DNA of 44,253 nucleotides, from NCBI GenBank assembly GCA_031394335.1, contig JANMXS010000295.1, forward strand, positions 1 to 44,253. Direction: 5' to 3'. Under the pieces are notes generated by a model. That model saw only the letters and a program-made list of their open reading frames with translations. It ran no database searches and was not told the origin of the DNA. Below, in pieces: positions 33,772 through 41,015 of this stretch. The position numbers were made by a program, and so were the translations under genes. This DNA comes from UKL13-2 sp031394335. Lineage in GTDB: Bacteria; Pseudomonadota; Gammaproteobacteria; Burkholderiales; Usitatibacteraceae. The number at the start of each line of letters is the position of its first letter. The first letter of the stretch is position 1.

Positions 33772-34608
33772 TCAAGGGCCGATCGTGCTCTGATCGAGAT
33801 TGACCGCGGTCCCTGCCAACAGTTTGCCGTTTATCGATGCACCCGTCTTCATCACGATCGATGTTTGAGACAGGATGGTCCCCTTGAATTTCGAGGTCGT
33901 TCCGAGGTCTGCAGCAGCGAAGGTCTGCCAGTAGATGTTCTGCGGCAATGCACCGCCCGCCAGAATAACCTGCGCGCCGGAACTTATGGTGAGGCCTTGC
34001 GCAATCTGGAAGATCCAGACATCGTTCGCGCCCCCGGTAAGTGTGACATTCGTCGGTATCGTAACCCCGGTGCCCCATTTGTAGGTGCCGGGGCCGAGAT
34101 TCAGCCCGCCAATATTTCCGGCGCCCAGTTCGGTGTAATCGGGTGCTCGTCCGGCGGCATCGGTGTACGCGAGGCCCTTGTCGCCTATTGCTGCGGTTAA
34201 CCGGGTAGCGTCGGTCACCCTGCATGGAAGCGGCCCGGCAGCATCGACGCTGTAGATCACCCCGGTCAGTTGCGCGCAGGTTATGCCAATGCCTGCACCT
34301 GTCCCCGGGCTCAAGCCTGCATCGCCGGTAATGGCCGACGTCGGCACGTTGGTAATCGCGGACTGCGCCAGAACCACAAAATTAGCGGCCGTTCCGAGGT
34401 TGACGGGTGCGGGGCCACGGCCGGCGCCGGCTACGCCGGTGCCTGCACCGGCAGCGGTAGGAAAGCCTGCGCCGGTGCCCGACCCTGCGAGGGTGCCTGC
34501 TGCGCCGCTATAGTCTGATCCACCACCGCCGCAGCCGGCCACCAGTGTGGCCAGCAGTAATACCGTATACCGCATCGGTGGTTTGAAAACGTTTCCAAAT
34601 TTGCTCAT
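33772..34608 (-). CDS. Ice-binding-like (DUF3494) lipoprotein
   Basis: 278 residues. The leader ends in a lipobox, LVAGC (Cys26), so it is anchored as a lipoprotein. A Gly/Ala/Thr-rich linker (~27-65) follows. The rest matches the DUF3494 ice-binding fold: VNLGTAANFVVLAQSAITNVPTSAITGDAGLSPG, LGPGTYKWGTGVTIPTNVTLTG, DVWIFQIAQGLTISSGAQVILAGGA and NIYWQTFAAADLGTTSKFKGTILSQTSI. This is the right-handed beta-helix with an ice-facing surface. Many DUF3494 proteins bind ice, others may be adhesins. The ATG at 34608 has AGGA upstream. It is alone in its transcription unit. Confidence 0.82.
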   Translation of the reverse strand: MSKFGNVFKPPMRYTVLLLATLVAGCGGGGSDYSGAAGTLAGSGTGAGFPTAAGAGTGVAGAGRGPAPVNLGTAANFVVLAQSAITNVPTSAITGDAGLSPGTGAGIGITCAQLTGVIYSVDAAGPLPCRVTDATRLTAAIGDKGLAYTDAAGRAPDYTELGAGNIGGLNLGPGTYKWGTGVTIPTNVTLTGGANDVWIFQIAQGLTISSGAQVILAGGALPQNIYWQTFAAADLGTTSKFKGTILSQTSIVMKTGASINGKLLAGTAVNLDQSTIGP

Positions 34609-34744
34609 GATTTTTTCCTGATCTTTGGTTCCCGAATGGCATCGGCGAGTGGCGGTTTCATTTTGACCGCCGATCTCTTCGTGCGCAGGCGGGACGTGGA
34701 CAATGAGCGCCTTAATTACGACTATCCCCCTTCGTCGCAACATA

Positions 34745-34807
34745 ATCTGTACGTTTGCGTACACACACCCGAAAGAAAAAGGCCGTCTCGCGACGGCCTT
34801 CCTGTCC
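34745..34807 (-). repeat. Duplicated terminator/inverted-repeat module, copy A
   Basis: Contains the perfect hairpin AAGGCCGTC-TCGC-GACGGCCTT (34779-34800), which on the minus strand is followed by TTTTTC and so can end transcription from the small membrane gene at 35020. It also holds the inverted repeat TGTACG-TTTG-CGTACA. The block aligns with 36032-36093 with short gaps. It lies ~140-200 bp upstream of the ice-binding-like start. Confidence 0.65.
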
Positions 34808-34854
34808 GGCCTTTATATGCAGTGTTTCGTGGCTTGCAGGTACACAGAGTACCC

Positions 34855-34966
34855 GGGGTCGATTTATTTCCAGGAAATTGTTGTCTCATTTATTCCGCAC
34901 GCTTTACAATCCCGGTCGTGCCCGCCTTCGATTTTTTTGCTTTGGACCAGCGCAAAAAAAACGACC
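34855..34966 (-). repeat. Duplicated 3' module, copy C
   Basis: Two blocks recur at 35258-35324: a 19-bp block GGGGTCGATTTATTTCCAG (34855-34873) and a block containing CCAGCGCAAAAAAA (34939-34966). Here they are 65 bp apart, in the other copy 22 bp. It lies just beyond the stop of the 61-residue membrane protein gene. Confidence 0.6.
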
Positions 34967-35019
34967 TCAAGCAGCCATTCCAGGCCGCGGTAAATTGCAC
35001 GATCAGCAGACCGTAACGC

Positions 35020-35205
35020 TCAACGGCGCGATTCGCGCCGAAGCATTGCCGCAATTGCGGCCGTGATCACAAACGCGATTCCGCTCGTCCAGACCGGGAT
35101 GCCCATGCCATTCACGGTCACTTCCCAACTCAACACGAAGCGAAGCAAGTGCAGCAGGCTGATCAGCGAGAGAAGAACGACTGCGATGGTAGTGAAGGGC
35201 TTCAT
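35020..35205 (-). CDS. Small membrane protein, 61 residues, unknown function
   Basis: Two hydrophobic helices (MKPFTTIAVVLLSLISLLHLL at ~1-21 and VWTSGIAFVITAAIAAMLRR at ~38-57) are joined by WEVTVNGMGIP. A strong GGAGG lies six bases before the ATG at 35205, and the composition is that of a real membrane protein, so I believe it is expressed. It resembles small two-helix inner-membrane proteins that recur in proteobacteria as hypothetical proteins; no function can be given. Confidence 0.7.
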   Translation of the reverse strand: MKPFTTIAVVLLSLISLLHLLRFVLSWEVTVNGMGIPVWTSGIAFVITAAIAAMLRRESRR

Positions 35206-35257
35206 GGGTAGCCTCCGTTCGGTAATGAGGACGGCTCGTGAGCAAGCAGCAACGCTC

Positions 35258-35324
35258 GGAGTCGATTTGTTTCCAGATAATGGTTTCGGCGTTTGATGGC
35301 TTGGGCCAGCGCAAAAAAATCGTC
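35258..35324 (-). repeat. Duplicated 3' module, copy D
   Basis: Carries GGAGTCGATTTGTTTCCAG (35258-35276) and a block with CCAGCGCAAAAAAA (35299-35324), matching copy C at 34855-34966. It starts nine bases beyond the stop of the 196-residue membrane protein, so each membrane gene has one copy directly downstream. Confidence 0.6.
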
Positions 35325-35332
35325 TCTAATCC

Positions 35333-35923
35333 TCAATTGCCCAGTTTACTCCCGGCCCCAAAAAATTCCTGCTTTACTTCAGTTGAGATCAGGCGCTTGA
35401 CGATCCAGCCAAACAGGACCGACAACCCAACTGCGATCAGCACGCTGAACGCGACCATGATTTTTTGCACCACATCGAACTGATAGCCGAAATCGTCAGA
35501 CGCCGTTCCCATGGCGGAAGCCAGGGTGAAAAACATCAGTAACGGCAACGCAATCCTGACGACATTCCAGAAGATGCCGAATCCCATAATCCAGATGAAC
35601 GCCACGCGAGCCCAATTCTTGCGTTTAAGCAGACCTATCGCGGTGACGAATGTAGCCGCCGAGACCAGCAGGAACAGCGCGGATAAAAGGCGGAAGTGTT
35701 CCAGCATGAAGGTCGCGAACCAGGGCGCGGCTTTCGTCTGCCCCGGTTTGGCCAGTGCGGTGTGCATCTCGTTAAAGGGAAATACCAGGCTGACCAGGAT
35801 GTTGTGGAACAAAGATATCAGCGTGGCCAAGCCCACCAGGGCAATGAAGACCCATGCAAGGGTTGCAATGAAATTCGAGTGCCGTTGATCGTCTTGTTCC
35901 GCCACTATGTTCCCGGTATACAT
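35333..35923 (-). CDS. Four-helix membrane protein, unknown function
   Basis: 196 residues. Hydrophobic segments lie at ~21-47 (ATLAWVFIALVGLATLISLFHNILVSL), ~78-98, ~106-130 and ~152-172, with a short charged tail. GTGGAGGC before the ATG at 35923 is a good ribosome site and excludes the longer upstream frame. I recognise no named family; hypothetical membrane proteins of this type are common near cell-envelope genes. Its non-coding flanks are repeated elsewhere in this block (36032-36093 upstream, 35258-35324 downstream). Confidence 0.68.
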   Translation of the reverse strand: MYTGNIVAEQDDQRHSNFIATLAWVFIALVGLATLISLFHNILVSLVFPFNEMHTALAKPGQTKAAPWFATFMLEHFRLLSALFLLVSAATFVTAIGLLKRKNWARVAFIWIMGFGIFWNVVRIALPLLMFFTLASAMGTASDDFGYQFDVVQKIMVAFSVLIAVGLSVLFGWIVKRLISTEVKQEFFGAGSKLGN

Positions 35924-36031
35924 ATGCCTCCACGGCAATAGTTGTCGATGCGTTGAAGAATTTGGGACCGTTACCTGCGGGCAACGCCTTGGGGTGTCGC
36001 AATGGAGACTATCGCCCACTGCCGCCATGCG

Positions 36032-36093
36032 ATCTGTACGTTCTCGAACATAATCCGCAAAGAAAAAGCCGTTTTGCGACGGCCCTCCTGTCC
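36032..36093 (-). repeat. Duplicated terminator/inverted-repeat module, copy B
   Basis: Aligns with 34745-34807. The hairpin is weaker (GCCGT-TTTGCG-ACGGC, 36068-36083) but is likewise followed on the minus strand by TTTTTCTTT. The inverted repeat is degraded to TGTACG-TTCT-CGAACA. It lies ~110-170 bp upstream of the 196-residue membrane gene; no minus-strand gene that it could terminate lies upstream in the window. Confidence 0.6.
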
Positions 36094-36220
36094 TGCGCTT
36101 AAACCTGAATGTTCACAGCGCATTTAATTCACTGAACGGAAGTCAACCTTGCCCGCTTTCACATAAAATGCGTCGTTGTCGTTTCCCGTCAATTTCCCTG
36201 TCAATCCCGGAAAGACCACC

Positions 36221-37237
36221 ATGCGCCGCGCACTTCTGCTCGCCTGCCTCGCCCTCGGCCACACCGCCCCGCTGTTCGCCACCGATTACACACTTCTCGC
36301 CAAGCCCGACACGGTGGCTTGGGGTTATTACTCCGGCATGTCCAAGCCGGTGCTGACGGTTCACTCCGGCGACACGGTGCGCATGCAGACGCTCTCCACC
36401 TGCGGTTCGCCGGAAACCATGATTTCCCGTGGCGTGAAGCCAGAGGACATTCCGCCTTATACCGACGCCATCTACAAAGAAGTGAAAGACAAAGGCCCGG
36501 GCGGACACATCCTGACCGGGCCCGTCGCCATTGCCGAGGCTGAGCCGGGCGACGTGCTGGAAGTGCAAATTCTCAAGGTCGACATTGATGCCAATTTCGC
36601 CTGCAACGGTTTCGCCCTGGGTCGCGGTTTCCTGCCGATGGAGTATCCCTACAACCGCTCGAAAATAATTCCGCTCGACCGCCAGAAAATGATCGGGCAC
36701 TTTGCCCCCGGTATCCAGATCCCGCTGCATCCGTTCTTCGGCAGCATGGGCGTGGCGCCCGCCGGCGGCAAGATCGACAGTGCGCCACCGTTTGCGCACG
36801 CCGGCAATATGGACAACAAGGAACTCGTCGCCGGCACCACGCTATATATCCCCGTCGCCGCCAAGGGCGCACTGTTTCAGGCGGGCGATGGGCATGCCGC
36901 GCAGGGCAATGGCGAAGTCGATATCACCGCACTCGAAACCTACCTTACCGGCACCTTCCGCTTTGTGGTGCACAAGGACCGGCGCCTGATCTGGCCGCGC
37001 GCCGAAACGCCGGATTACTACATCTCGATGGGCTTCAGCAAGGACCTGAAAGAAGCCACCGAGCACGCGCTGCGCGACATGATCGAGTTTCTGATGACCG
37101 AGAAGCACCTGAATCGCGATGATGCCTACATGCTTTCAAGTGTCGCGGTGGACTTGAACATCACGCAATTGGTCGACGGCAATGTGGGCGTGCATGCGAT
37201 GTGCCCGAAGAAAATTTTCACGACGGCAGCGCGCTAA
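36221..37237 (+). CDS. Acetamidase/formamidase family protein with signal peptide
   Basis: 338 residues. MRRALLLACLALGHTAPLFA is a signal peptide, so unlike the usual cytoplasmic members this one should be periplasmic. The FmdA/AmdA core includes GPGGHILTGPVAIAEAEPGDVLEVQIL, HFAPGIQIPLHPFFGSMGVAP, FAHAGNMDNKELVAGTTLYIPV, FQAGDGHAAQGNGEV and MLSSVAVDLNITQLVDGNVGVHAMCPK. The family hydrolyses formamide or acetamide to ammonia and the acid. The ATG at 36221 follows GGAAAG. Convergent with the amino-acid ABC genes, 25 bp from the permease stop. Confidence 0.87.
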   Translation: MRRALLLACLALGHTAPLFATDYTLLAKPDTVAWGYYSGMSKPVLTVHSGDTVRMQTLSTCGSPETMISRGVKPEDIPPYTDAIYKEVKDKGPGGHILTGPVAIAEAEPGDVLEVQILKVDIDANFACNGFALGRGFLPMEYPYNRSKIIPLDRQKMIGHFAPGIQIPLHPFFGSMGVAPAGGKIDSAPPFAHAGNMDNKELVAGTTLYIPVAAKGALFQAGDGHAAQGNGEVDITALETYLTGTFRFVVHKDRRLIWPRAETPDYYISMGFSKDLKEATEHALRDMIEFLMTEKHLNRDDAYMLSSVAVDLNITQLVDGNVGVHAMCPKKIFTTAAR

Positions 37238-37262
37238 AACATGTGCAATCGCGCTACCGCCC

Positions 37263-37937
37263 CTATTTTTGCAAGCGCCGATCCAGGGCATACGCAAAGC
37301 GCGACAGGCCAAAGCACAAAATGAAATACGTCAGCCCCAGCACCAGATAAACCTCGATCGCGCGGGTGAACACCAGGTTGTTGATCTGCGTGGCGATGAA
37401 CGAGACTTCGGACAGGCCGATGATGTAGCCCAGCGAGGTTTCCTTGATGGTGGCCACAAACTGGTTCACCAGCGAGGGCAGCATATGGCGCAGGGCCTGC
37501 GGCAATATCACCAGGCGCATCGCGGATAGGTACGACATGCCCAGCGAGCGCGCGCTGTCGAGCTGACCACGCGGAATGCCCTGAATGCCGGCGCGCACGA
37601 TCTCGGCCAGGTAGACGCCGTCGAACACGATCAGGGCCATCAGCATGGTGCTGAACTGGTCGGTCTTGACGCCGGTCACGCTGGGCAGAAAAAAATACGC
37701 CCAGAACACCACCATCAACAGCGGCGTACCGCGCACCACAAATACCAGTGCCGTGATCGGCCAGCGGATCAGCCGATACGGACTGACCCGCGCCAGCCCC
37801 AGCAACAGGCCGACCGGTAGCGACAACGTCAACGCCAGCGCCGCCAGCAAGATGGTCAGCGCCAGCCCGCCCAATGGCCCCTGCGGATACTGGCCGACCA
37901 GAAAATACAGCCAGTAGGTTTGAATTAATTCAAGCAT
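37263..37937 (-). CDS. Polar amino-acid ABC transporter permease (second)
   Basis: 224 residues of the HisM/GlnP type. The ATPase-contact loop DSARSLGMSYLSAMRLVILPQALRHMLP is clear. Polytopic inner-membrane protein, probably a heterodimer with the permease encoded nine bases upstream. Last gene of the operon in the window; no ATPase gene follows, and the convergent acetamidase-family gene ends 25 bp away. Confidence 0.88.
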   Translation of the reverse strand: MLELIQTYWLYFLVGQYPQGPLGGLALTILLAALALTLSLPVGLLLGLARVSPYRLIRWPITALVFVVRGTPLLMVVFWAYFFLPSVTGVKTDQFSTMLMALIVFDGVYLAEIVRAGIQGIPRGQLDSARSLGMSYLSAMRLVILPQALRHMLPSLVNQFVATIKETSLGYIIGLSEVSFIATQINNLVFTRAIEVYLVLGLTYFILCFGLSRFAYALDRRLQK

Positions 37938-37946
37938 GTTTGCCCA

Positions 37947-38642
37947 TCAGTCGGCCCTGGCCGGGTAAGCGTGGTGATACGCCGCCGCCAGTGCGGTGAT
38001 CGCCAGCGATACGCCCAGGTAAGCCGCGGTCGCGAACATGAACGCCTCAAGGCTGCGGAAGGTGGCTGTTTCCACCTTGGCCGCCTGATACATCAATTCG
38101 GCCACGCCGATCACGGTGGCCACACTGGTGTTCTTCCACAGGTTCAGGGTTTGCGAGATCAGCGGTGGAATGGTGATGTGCACCGCCTGCGGCAACACCA
38201 CCAGCCGCATCGTCTGCATGAAGTTCATGCCCAGCGCGCGAGCGGCCTCAAGCTGGGTGATGGGCACGGCGCGAATGCCGCTGCGGATATCCTCGGCCAT
38301 GTAAGCGGCGGTGTACAACGTCAAGGCCGCCACTGCACTGCTGGCTTCGATGTTGCCTGCGTACAAGCGCAGCTTCAGCGACTCAGGAAGCAATTCAGGC
38401 GCGGCAAAATACCAGAACAAGAGATGCGCGAGCAGGGGAATATTTCGGATCGATTCCACATACATCCAGCCAACGGCGCGCAACGCGGCAATCGGCGAGA
38501 CGCGCAGTAATGCCACCAGCGTGGCCAGCGGCAAGGCCAACAGCAGCGTGATGCCGCTGATCTGCAACGAGAGGATGAATCCCGCCACCAGCAGGTCATG
38601 GTAGGGGCCGCTGAGAACGAGGCTGAGATCGATGGCGGGCAT
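37947..38642 (-). CDS. Polar amino-acid ABC transporter permease (first)
   Basis: 231 residues. It is the same HisM/GlnP family as the second permease, with the loop EAARALGMNFMQTMRLVVLPQAVHITIP. Starts MPAIDLSLVLSGPYHDLLVAGFILSLQISGITLLLALP. It follows the binding-protein gene after a 168-bp gap that contains a REP-like hairpin, and runs into the second permease with nine bases between. Confidence 0.88.
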   Translation of the reverse strand: MPAIDLSLVLSGPYHDLLVAGFILSLQISGITLLLALPLATLVALLRVSPIAALRAVGWMYVESIRNIPLLAHLLFWYFAAPELLPESLKLRLYAGNIEASSAVAALTLYTAAYMAEDIRSGIRAVPITQLEAARALGMNFMQTMRLVVLPQAVHITIPPLISQTLNLWKNTSVATVIGVAELMYQAAKVETATFRSLEAFMFATAAYLGVSLAITALAAAYHHAYPARAD

Positions 38643-38701
38643 GCGTGATCAAACTAAAAGTTATGCAATTCCACAGGGAGCAGCGACGTTTTGCACAGAA
38701 C

Positions 38702-38783
38702 TTGTCGGGTTACGCTGCGCTAACCCGACCTACAAAAAAGCAATGGCAGGTCGGGTTAGCGGCTCTACCGCGTAACCCGACAA
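38702..38783. repeat. REP-like inverted repeat
   Basis: Left arm 38702-38730 and right arm 38749-38783 are reverse complements over TTGTCGGGTTACGC and GCTAACCCGACC, with the right arm longer by six bases in the middle. The unit GTCGGGTTACGCTGCGCTAAC resembles repeats scattered in many proteobacterial genomes. It sits inside the ABC operon, between binding protein and permeases, where it could stabilise upstream mRNA. Confidence 0.85.
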
Positions 38784-38810
38784 TCTCGTGCCGGAATGAA
38801 TCCCTGCCGA

Positions 38811-39638
38811 TCAAATCTTGTCGCTATTGATCTTGAAGTTGCGTTTTTCAAATTGCAGTTTCGTGGTTGGGCCAAACCATTTGAAGAACAGCTTCTCCGC
38901 CTCGCCTGACGATTCAAGTTCACGCAGCGCGCCATCCACTGCGGCCTTCAATCCTTTTTCGCCTTTCTTCAGTCCCAGGGCCAGCGGCTCCACGCTGATG
39001 CTCTGCGCCAGGATGGCGTAATCCTTCTTCGCCGGGCCGAGCTTGGCGTAATTGCTCAGTAGCGAAATTTCGTCGTTCACATAAGCAATGCCCTTGCCCT
39101 GCTGCAAGGCCAGAAAAGCCTGCGGCGCCGTCTCGAAGGTAACCACTTCAACACCCGGTACGGCCTTGCGTATATTCGGTTCCTGCGTACCGCCCTTGAC
39201 CGTCAGCACCTTTTTACCGGTGAGCTGCGCAAGCTGGGTGATGCCACTGTTGGCGCGCACCATCACCAGCTGGCCGGTGACGAAGGTGGTGAGCGAAAAA
39301 TCAACCTGCGCCTCGCGTTCCTTGTTGTGCGTCAGCGATGCCGCAAGGATATCGACGCGCCCCTGCTGCAGCTCGGGAATGCGCGCGGCGACGGCCAACT
39401 GCTTGAGCACCACCTTGACGCCGATCTTCTTTGCAATCGCGTTGGCCAGATCAACCTCGTAGCCGACAATCTCGCGCGTCTTCGGATCAATAAAGCTGTT
39501 CGGCTCGTCGGTGCCCAGCACGCCGACCACGATCTCGCCTTTTTTGCGGATGTCGTCGAGTTGATCGGCGTGGGCGCTGAAAGAGAGTAGCGACAGGGCG
39601 AGCAGGGCGAAGGTTAGGGCTTTGTTCAGCGATTTCAT
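38811..39638 (-). CDS. Polar amino-acid ABC transporter, periplasmic binding protein
   Basis: 275 residues with signal peptide MKSLNKALTFALLALSLLSFSAHA. The mature part starts DQLDDIRKKGEIVVGVLGTDEPNSFIDPKTREIVGYEVDLANAIAKKIG, the family 3 solute-binding fold. RIPELQQGRVDILAASLTHNKEREAQVDFSLTTF is the usual ligand-site region, and its Arg would hold an amino-acid carboxylate. Glutamate/aspartate- or glutamine-type ligand is likely. First gene of the operon. Confidence 0.88.
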   Translation of the reverse strand: MKSLNKALTFALLALSLLSFSAHADQLDDIRKKGEIVVGVLGTDEPNSFIDPKTREIVGYEVDLANAIAKKIGVKVVLKQLAVAARIPELQQGRVDILAASLTHNKEREAQVDFSLTTFVTGQLVMVRANSGITQLAQLTGKKVLTVKGGTQEPNIRKAVPGVEVVTFETAPQAFLALQQGKGIAYVNDEISLLSNYAKLGPAKKDYAILAQSISVEPLALGLKKGEKGLKAAVDGALRELESSGEAEKLFFKWFGPTTKLQFEKRNFKINSDKI

Positions 39639-39792
39639 TGCAGGGGGCTCCGACGGGTAATGGGCTGGTGGGCAGGCAACACTTTACGCAATGCGGGCGA
39701 AAAGCAAAAGAGGCATTCAGTGTATCGGCAGGCTTTTCGCTGCCCGCGGTTGTTTAAAAATTAAAAATGCAGATCGCCGGTCTGCTGCCGGA

Positions 39793-39821
39793 TTGACATC
39801 GTTCCGTACAGACCGTACAGT
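39793..39821 (+). promoter_or_regulatory. Sigma-70 promoter of the toxin-antitoxin pair with direct repeats
   Basis: TTGACA (39793-39798), 17-bp spacer, TACAGT (39816-39821). Two copies of CCGTACAG (39804-39811 and 39813-39820), nine bases apart, overlap the spacer and the -10 box and are good candidates for the autorepression operator. The expected start of transcription (~39828) falls at the antitoxin ATG, 39829, so the mRNA may be leaderless. Confidence 0.7.
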
Positions 39822-39828
39822 CACGGCC

Positions 39829-40089
39829 ATGAAGTCATCCACCAAACAAGCCTCCAAAGGCGCCGAAGAAGCCCGGCAGCAACTGCCTTCCATTCTCGCC
39901 GCCGCTAGCGAAGGGCGTACCACCATCATCACCCGCCACGGTCGCGCGGTGGCTGCTGTGGTGCCGGCAACGGTCGTCAAGGTGCGCAAACCCTCGTCGC
40001 TTCTTGCGCTTGCCGGTACTGGCAAAGGCATGTGGGGCAAGGACAGTATAAAAACCATCGCCAGGCTGCGGGACGAATGGAACCGCTAG
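39829..40089 (+). CDS. Phd/YefM-type antitoxin
   Basis: 86 residues. EEARQQLPSILAAASEGRTTIITRHGRAVAAVVPA is the DNA-binding Phd fold, in which an amino-terminal dimer binds the operator. The tail (KGMWGKDSIKTIARLRDEWNR) is the toxin-binding part. No ribosome site is seen; the promoter suggests a leaderless start at 39829. The coding region overlaps the toxin gene by 13 bases. Confidence 0.85.
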   Translation: MKSSTKQASKGAEEARQQLPSILAAASEGRTTIITRHGRAVAAVVPATVVKVRKPSSLLALAGTGKGMWGKDSIKTIARLRDEWNR

Positions 40090-40502
40090 ACGCAGACAGC
40101 TTGGACAATGGCGCACTCGTACTGGTCGACAGCGCACCCATCATCTACACGCTTGAAGCAAACGCCAGGTTCGCCAGGCGGTTCGAGCGGCTGTTTCAAC
40201 GCCATGCCGATGGCGAAATTGGTTTGGCGGTCACCACGGTGACCATCGCCGAAGTGCTCACTGGCCCGCTGAGTGTTGGCGAAGAAGCGCTGGCGAAACG
40301 CTATCGCGCCGTGATGGAGGCGTGGCAAGTGGTCGACTTCACGACCGATATCGCCGAGAGTTCTGCGCGCTTGCGCGGCAAATACGGATTGAAACTGCCC
40401 GATGCGATTCAGTTGGCCAGTGCGCTCGCGATCAACGCGGATGCGCTGGTGACGCATGATCGGGATTTTGCGAAGGTGAAGGGGTTGCGGGTGCTGGGGT
40501 AG
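40077..40502 (+). CDS. vapC: PIN-domain toxin, VapC type
   Basis: 141 residues with all four acidic PIN positions: Asp18 (VDSAPIIY), Glu59 (TIAEVL), Asp109 (KLPDAIQLA) and Asp128/Asp130 (THDRDF). VapC toxins are metal-dependent ribonucleases that cut tRNA or rRNA. The ATG at 40077 lies within the end of the antitoxin gene, so the two are translated together. Pairing of a Phd-like antitoxin with a PIN toxin is known. Confidence 0.87.
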   Translation: MEPLDADSLDNGALVLVDSAPIIYTLEANARFARRFERLFQRHADGEIGLAVTTVTIAEVLTGPLSVGEEALAKRYRAVMEAWQVVDFTTDIAESSARLRGKYGLKLPDAIQLASALAINADALVTHDRDFAKVKGLRVLG

Positions 40503-40539
40503 CGAGGGGGCCAGGCGGCATCGCAATCAGATCATCTGC

Positions 40540-40604
40540 TCGAAAAATATATCGAACACGGCCCCTTTTATTCATTATCGAAAAATGTAGCGACCTCGGC
40601 CCCT
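40540..40604 (+). repeat. Direct repeat pair of a ~27-bp motif
   Basis: Copies at 40540-40566 and 40578-40604 match at 23 of 27 positions. Each starts TCGAAAAAT and ends CGGCCCCT. A third, looser copy occurs at 41278-41300 (AAAAATATAGCGGACACGG core). The two sets bracket the HPr-like gene. No transposase is near, and the nature of the element is unknown. Confidence 0.6.
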
Positions 40605-40745
40605 GTGATTCTGAAGGGAGTCAACAGGAGAGGCCAACATTGAAATTCGCGGCGGTTAGCCAGTCAGCAGTCACAGCCACGGGCCGATTTGCATGAAAAA
40701 TAATCGCGGCCTCTCTCCGCTTGTGCCCTGCCGACGACTGCTTCC

Positions 40746-41015
40746 TCACTCCATTTCCCCAAAACGGCTGTTGACCAGTTGTGCAATGGCTGCCATTGCG
40801 TCCGCCTCGTCCGGGCCATTGGCTTCGATTTTGATGGTTGCGCCCACGCTGGCAGCAAGCAACATCACGGCCAGGATCTGCCGGGCGTCTGCGCGGCGAC
40901 CGTTATAAATCAGTGCCACGCTACATCTGAACCTCGACGCCAGAGTAACCATTTGCGCCGAGGGACGCGCATGCAGGCCGAGTCGATTAACGAGCTTCAG
41001 TTCGCGGTTTAGCAT
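40746..41015 (-). CDS. HPr-like phosphocarrier protein
   Basis: 89 residues, the size of HPr. RLGLHARPSAQMVTLASRF holds the phosphorylated His15, and the position of the regulatory Ser46 is Gln (ADARQILAVMLLAAS), so HPr-kinase control by Ser phosphorylation is absent, as in NPr and other paralogs. The protein would shuttle phosphate between EI-type and EIIA-type partners, none of which is in the window. The ATG at 41015 has GGAG eight bases upstream. A longer frame to 41096 is not supported. Confidence 0.83.
   Translation of the reverse strand: MLNRELKLVNRLGLHARPSAQMVTLASRFRCSVALIYNGRRADARQILAVMLLAASVGATIKIEANGPDEADAMAAIAQLVNSRFGEME

Larger units (their letters stand above)
34609..35019. other. 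Non-coding region with duplicated modules upstream of the ice-binding-like gene
   Basis: 411 bp. It holds the terminator-plus-inverted-repeat module at 34745-34807 (second copy 36032-36093) and the two-block repeat at 34855-34873 and 34939-34966 (second copy 35258-35324). No frame in it resembles a protein family. Confidence 0.55.

Noticed and set aside
40540..40604. The direct repeats as a CRISPR array
   Set aside because: Only two close copies with imperfect identity, an 11-bp spacer and no cas genes.
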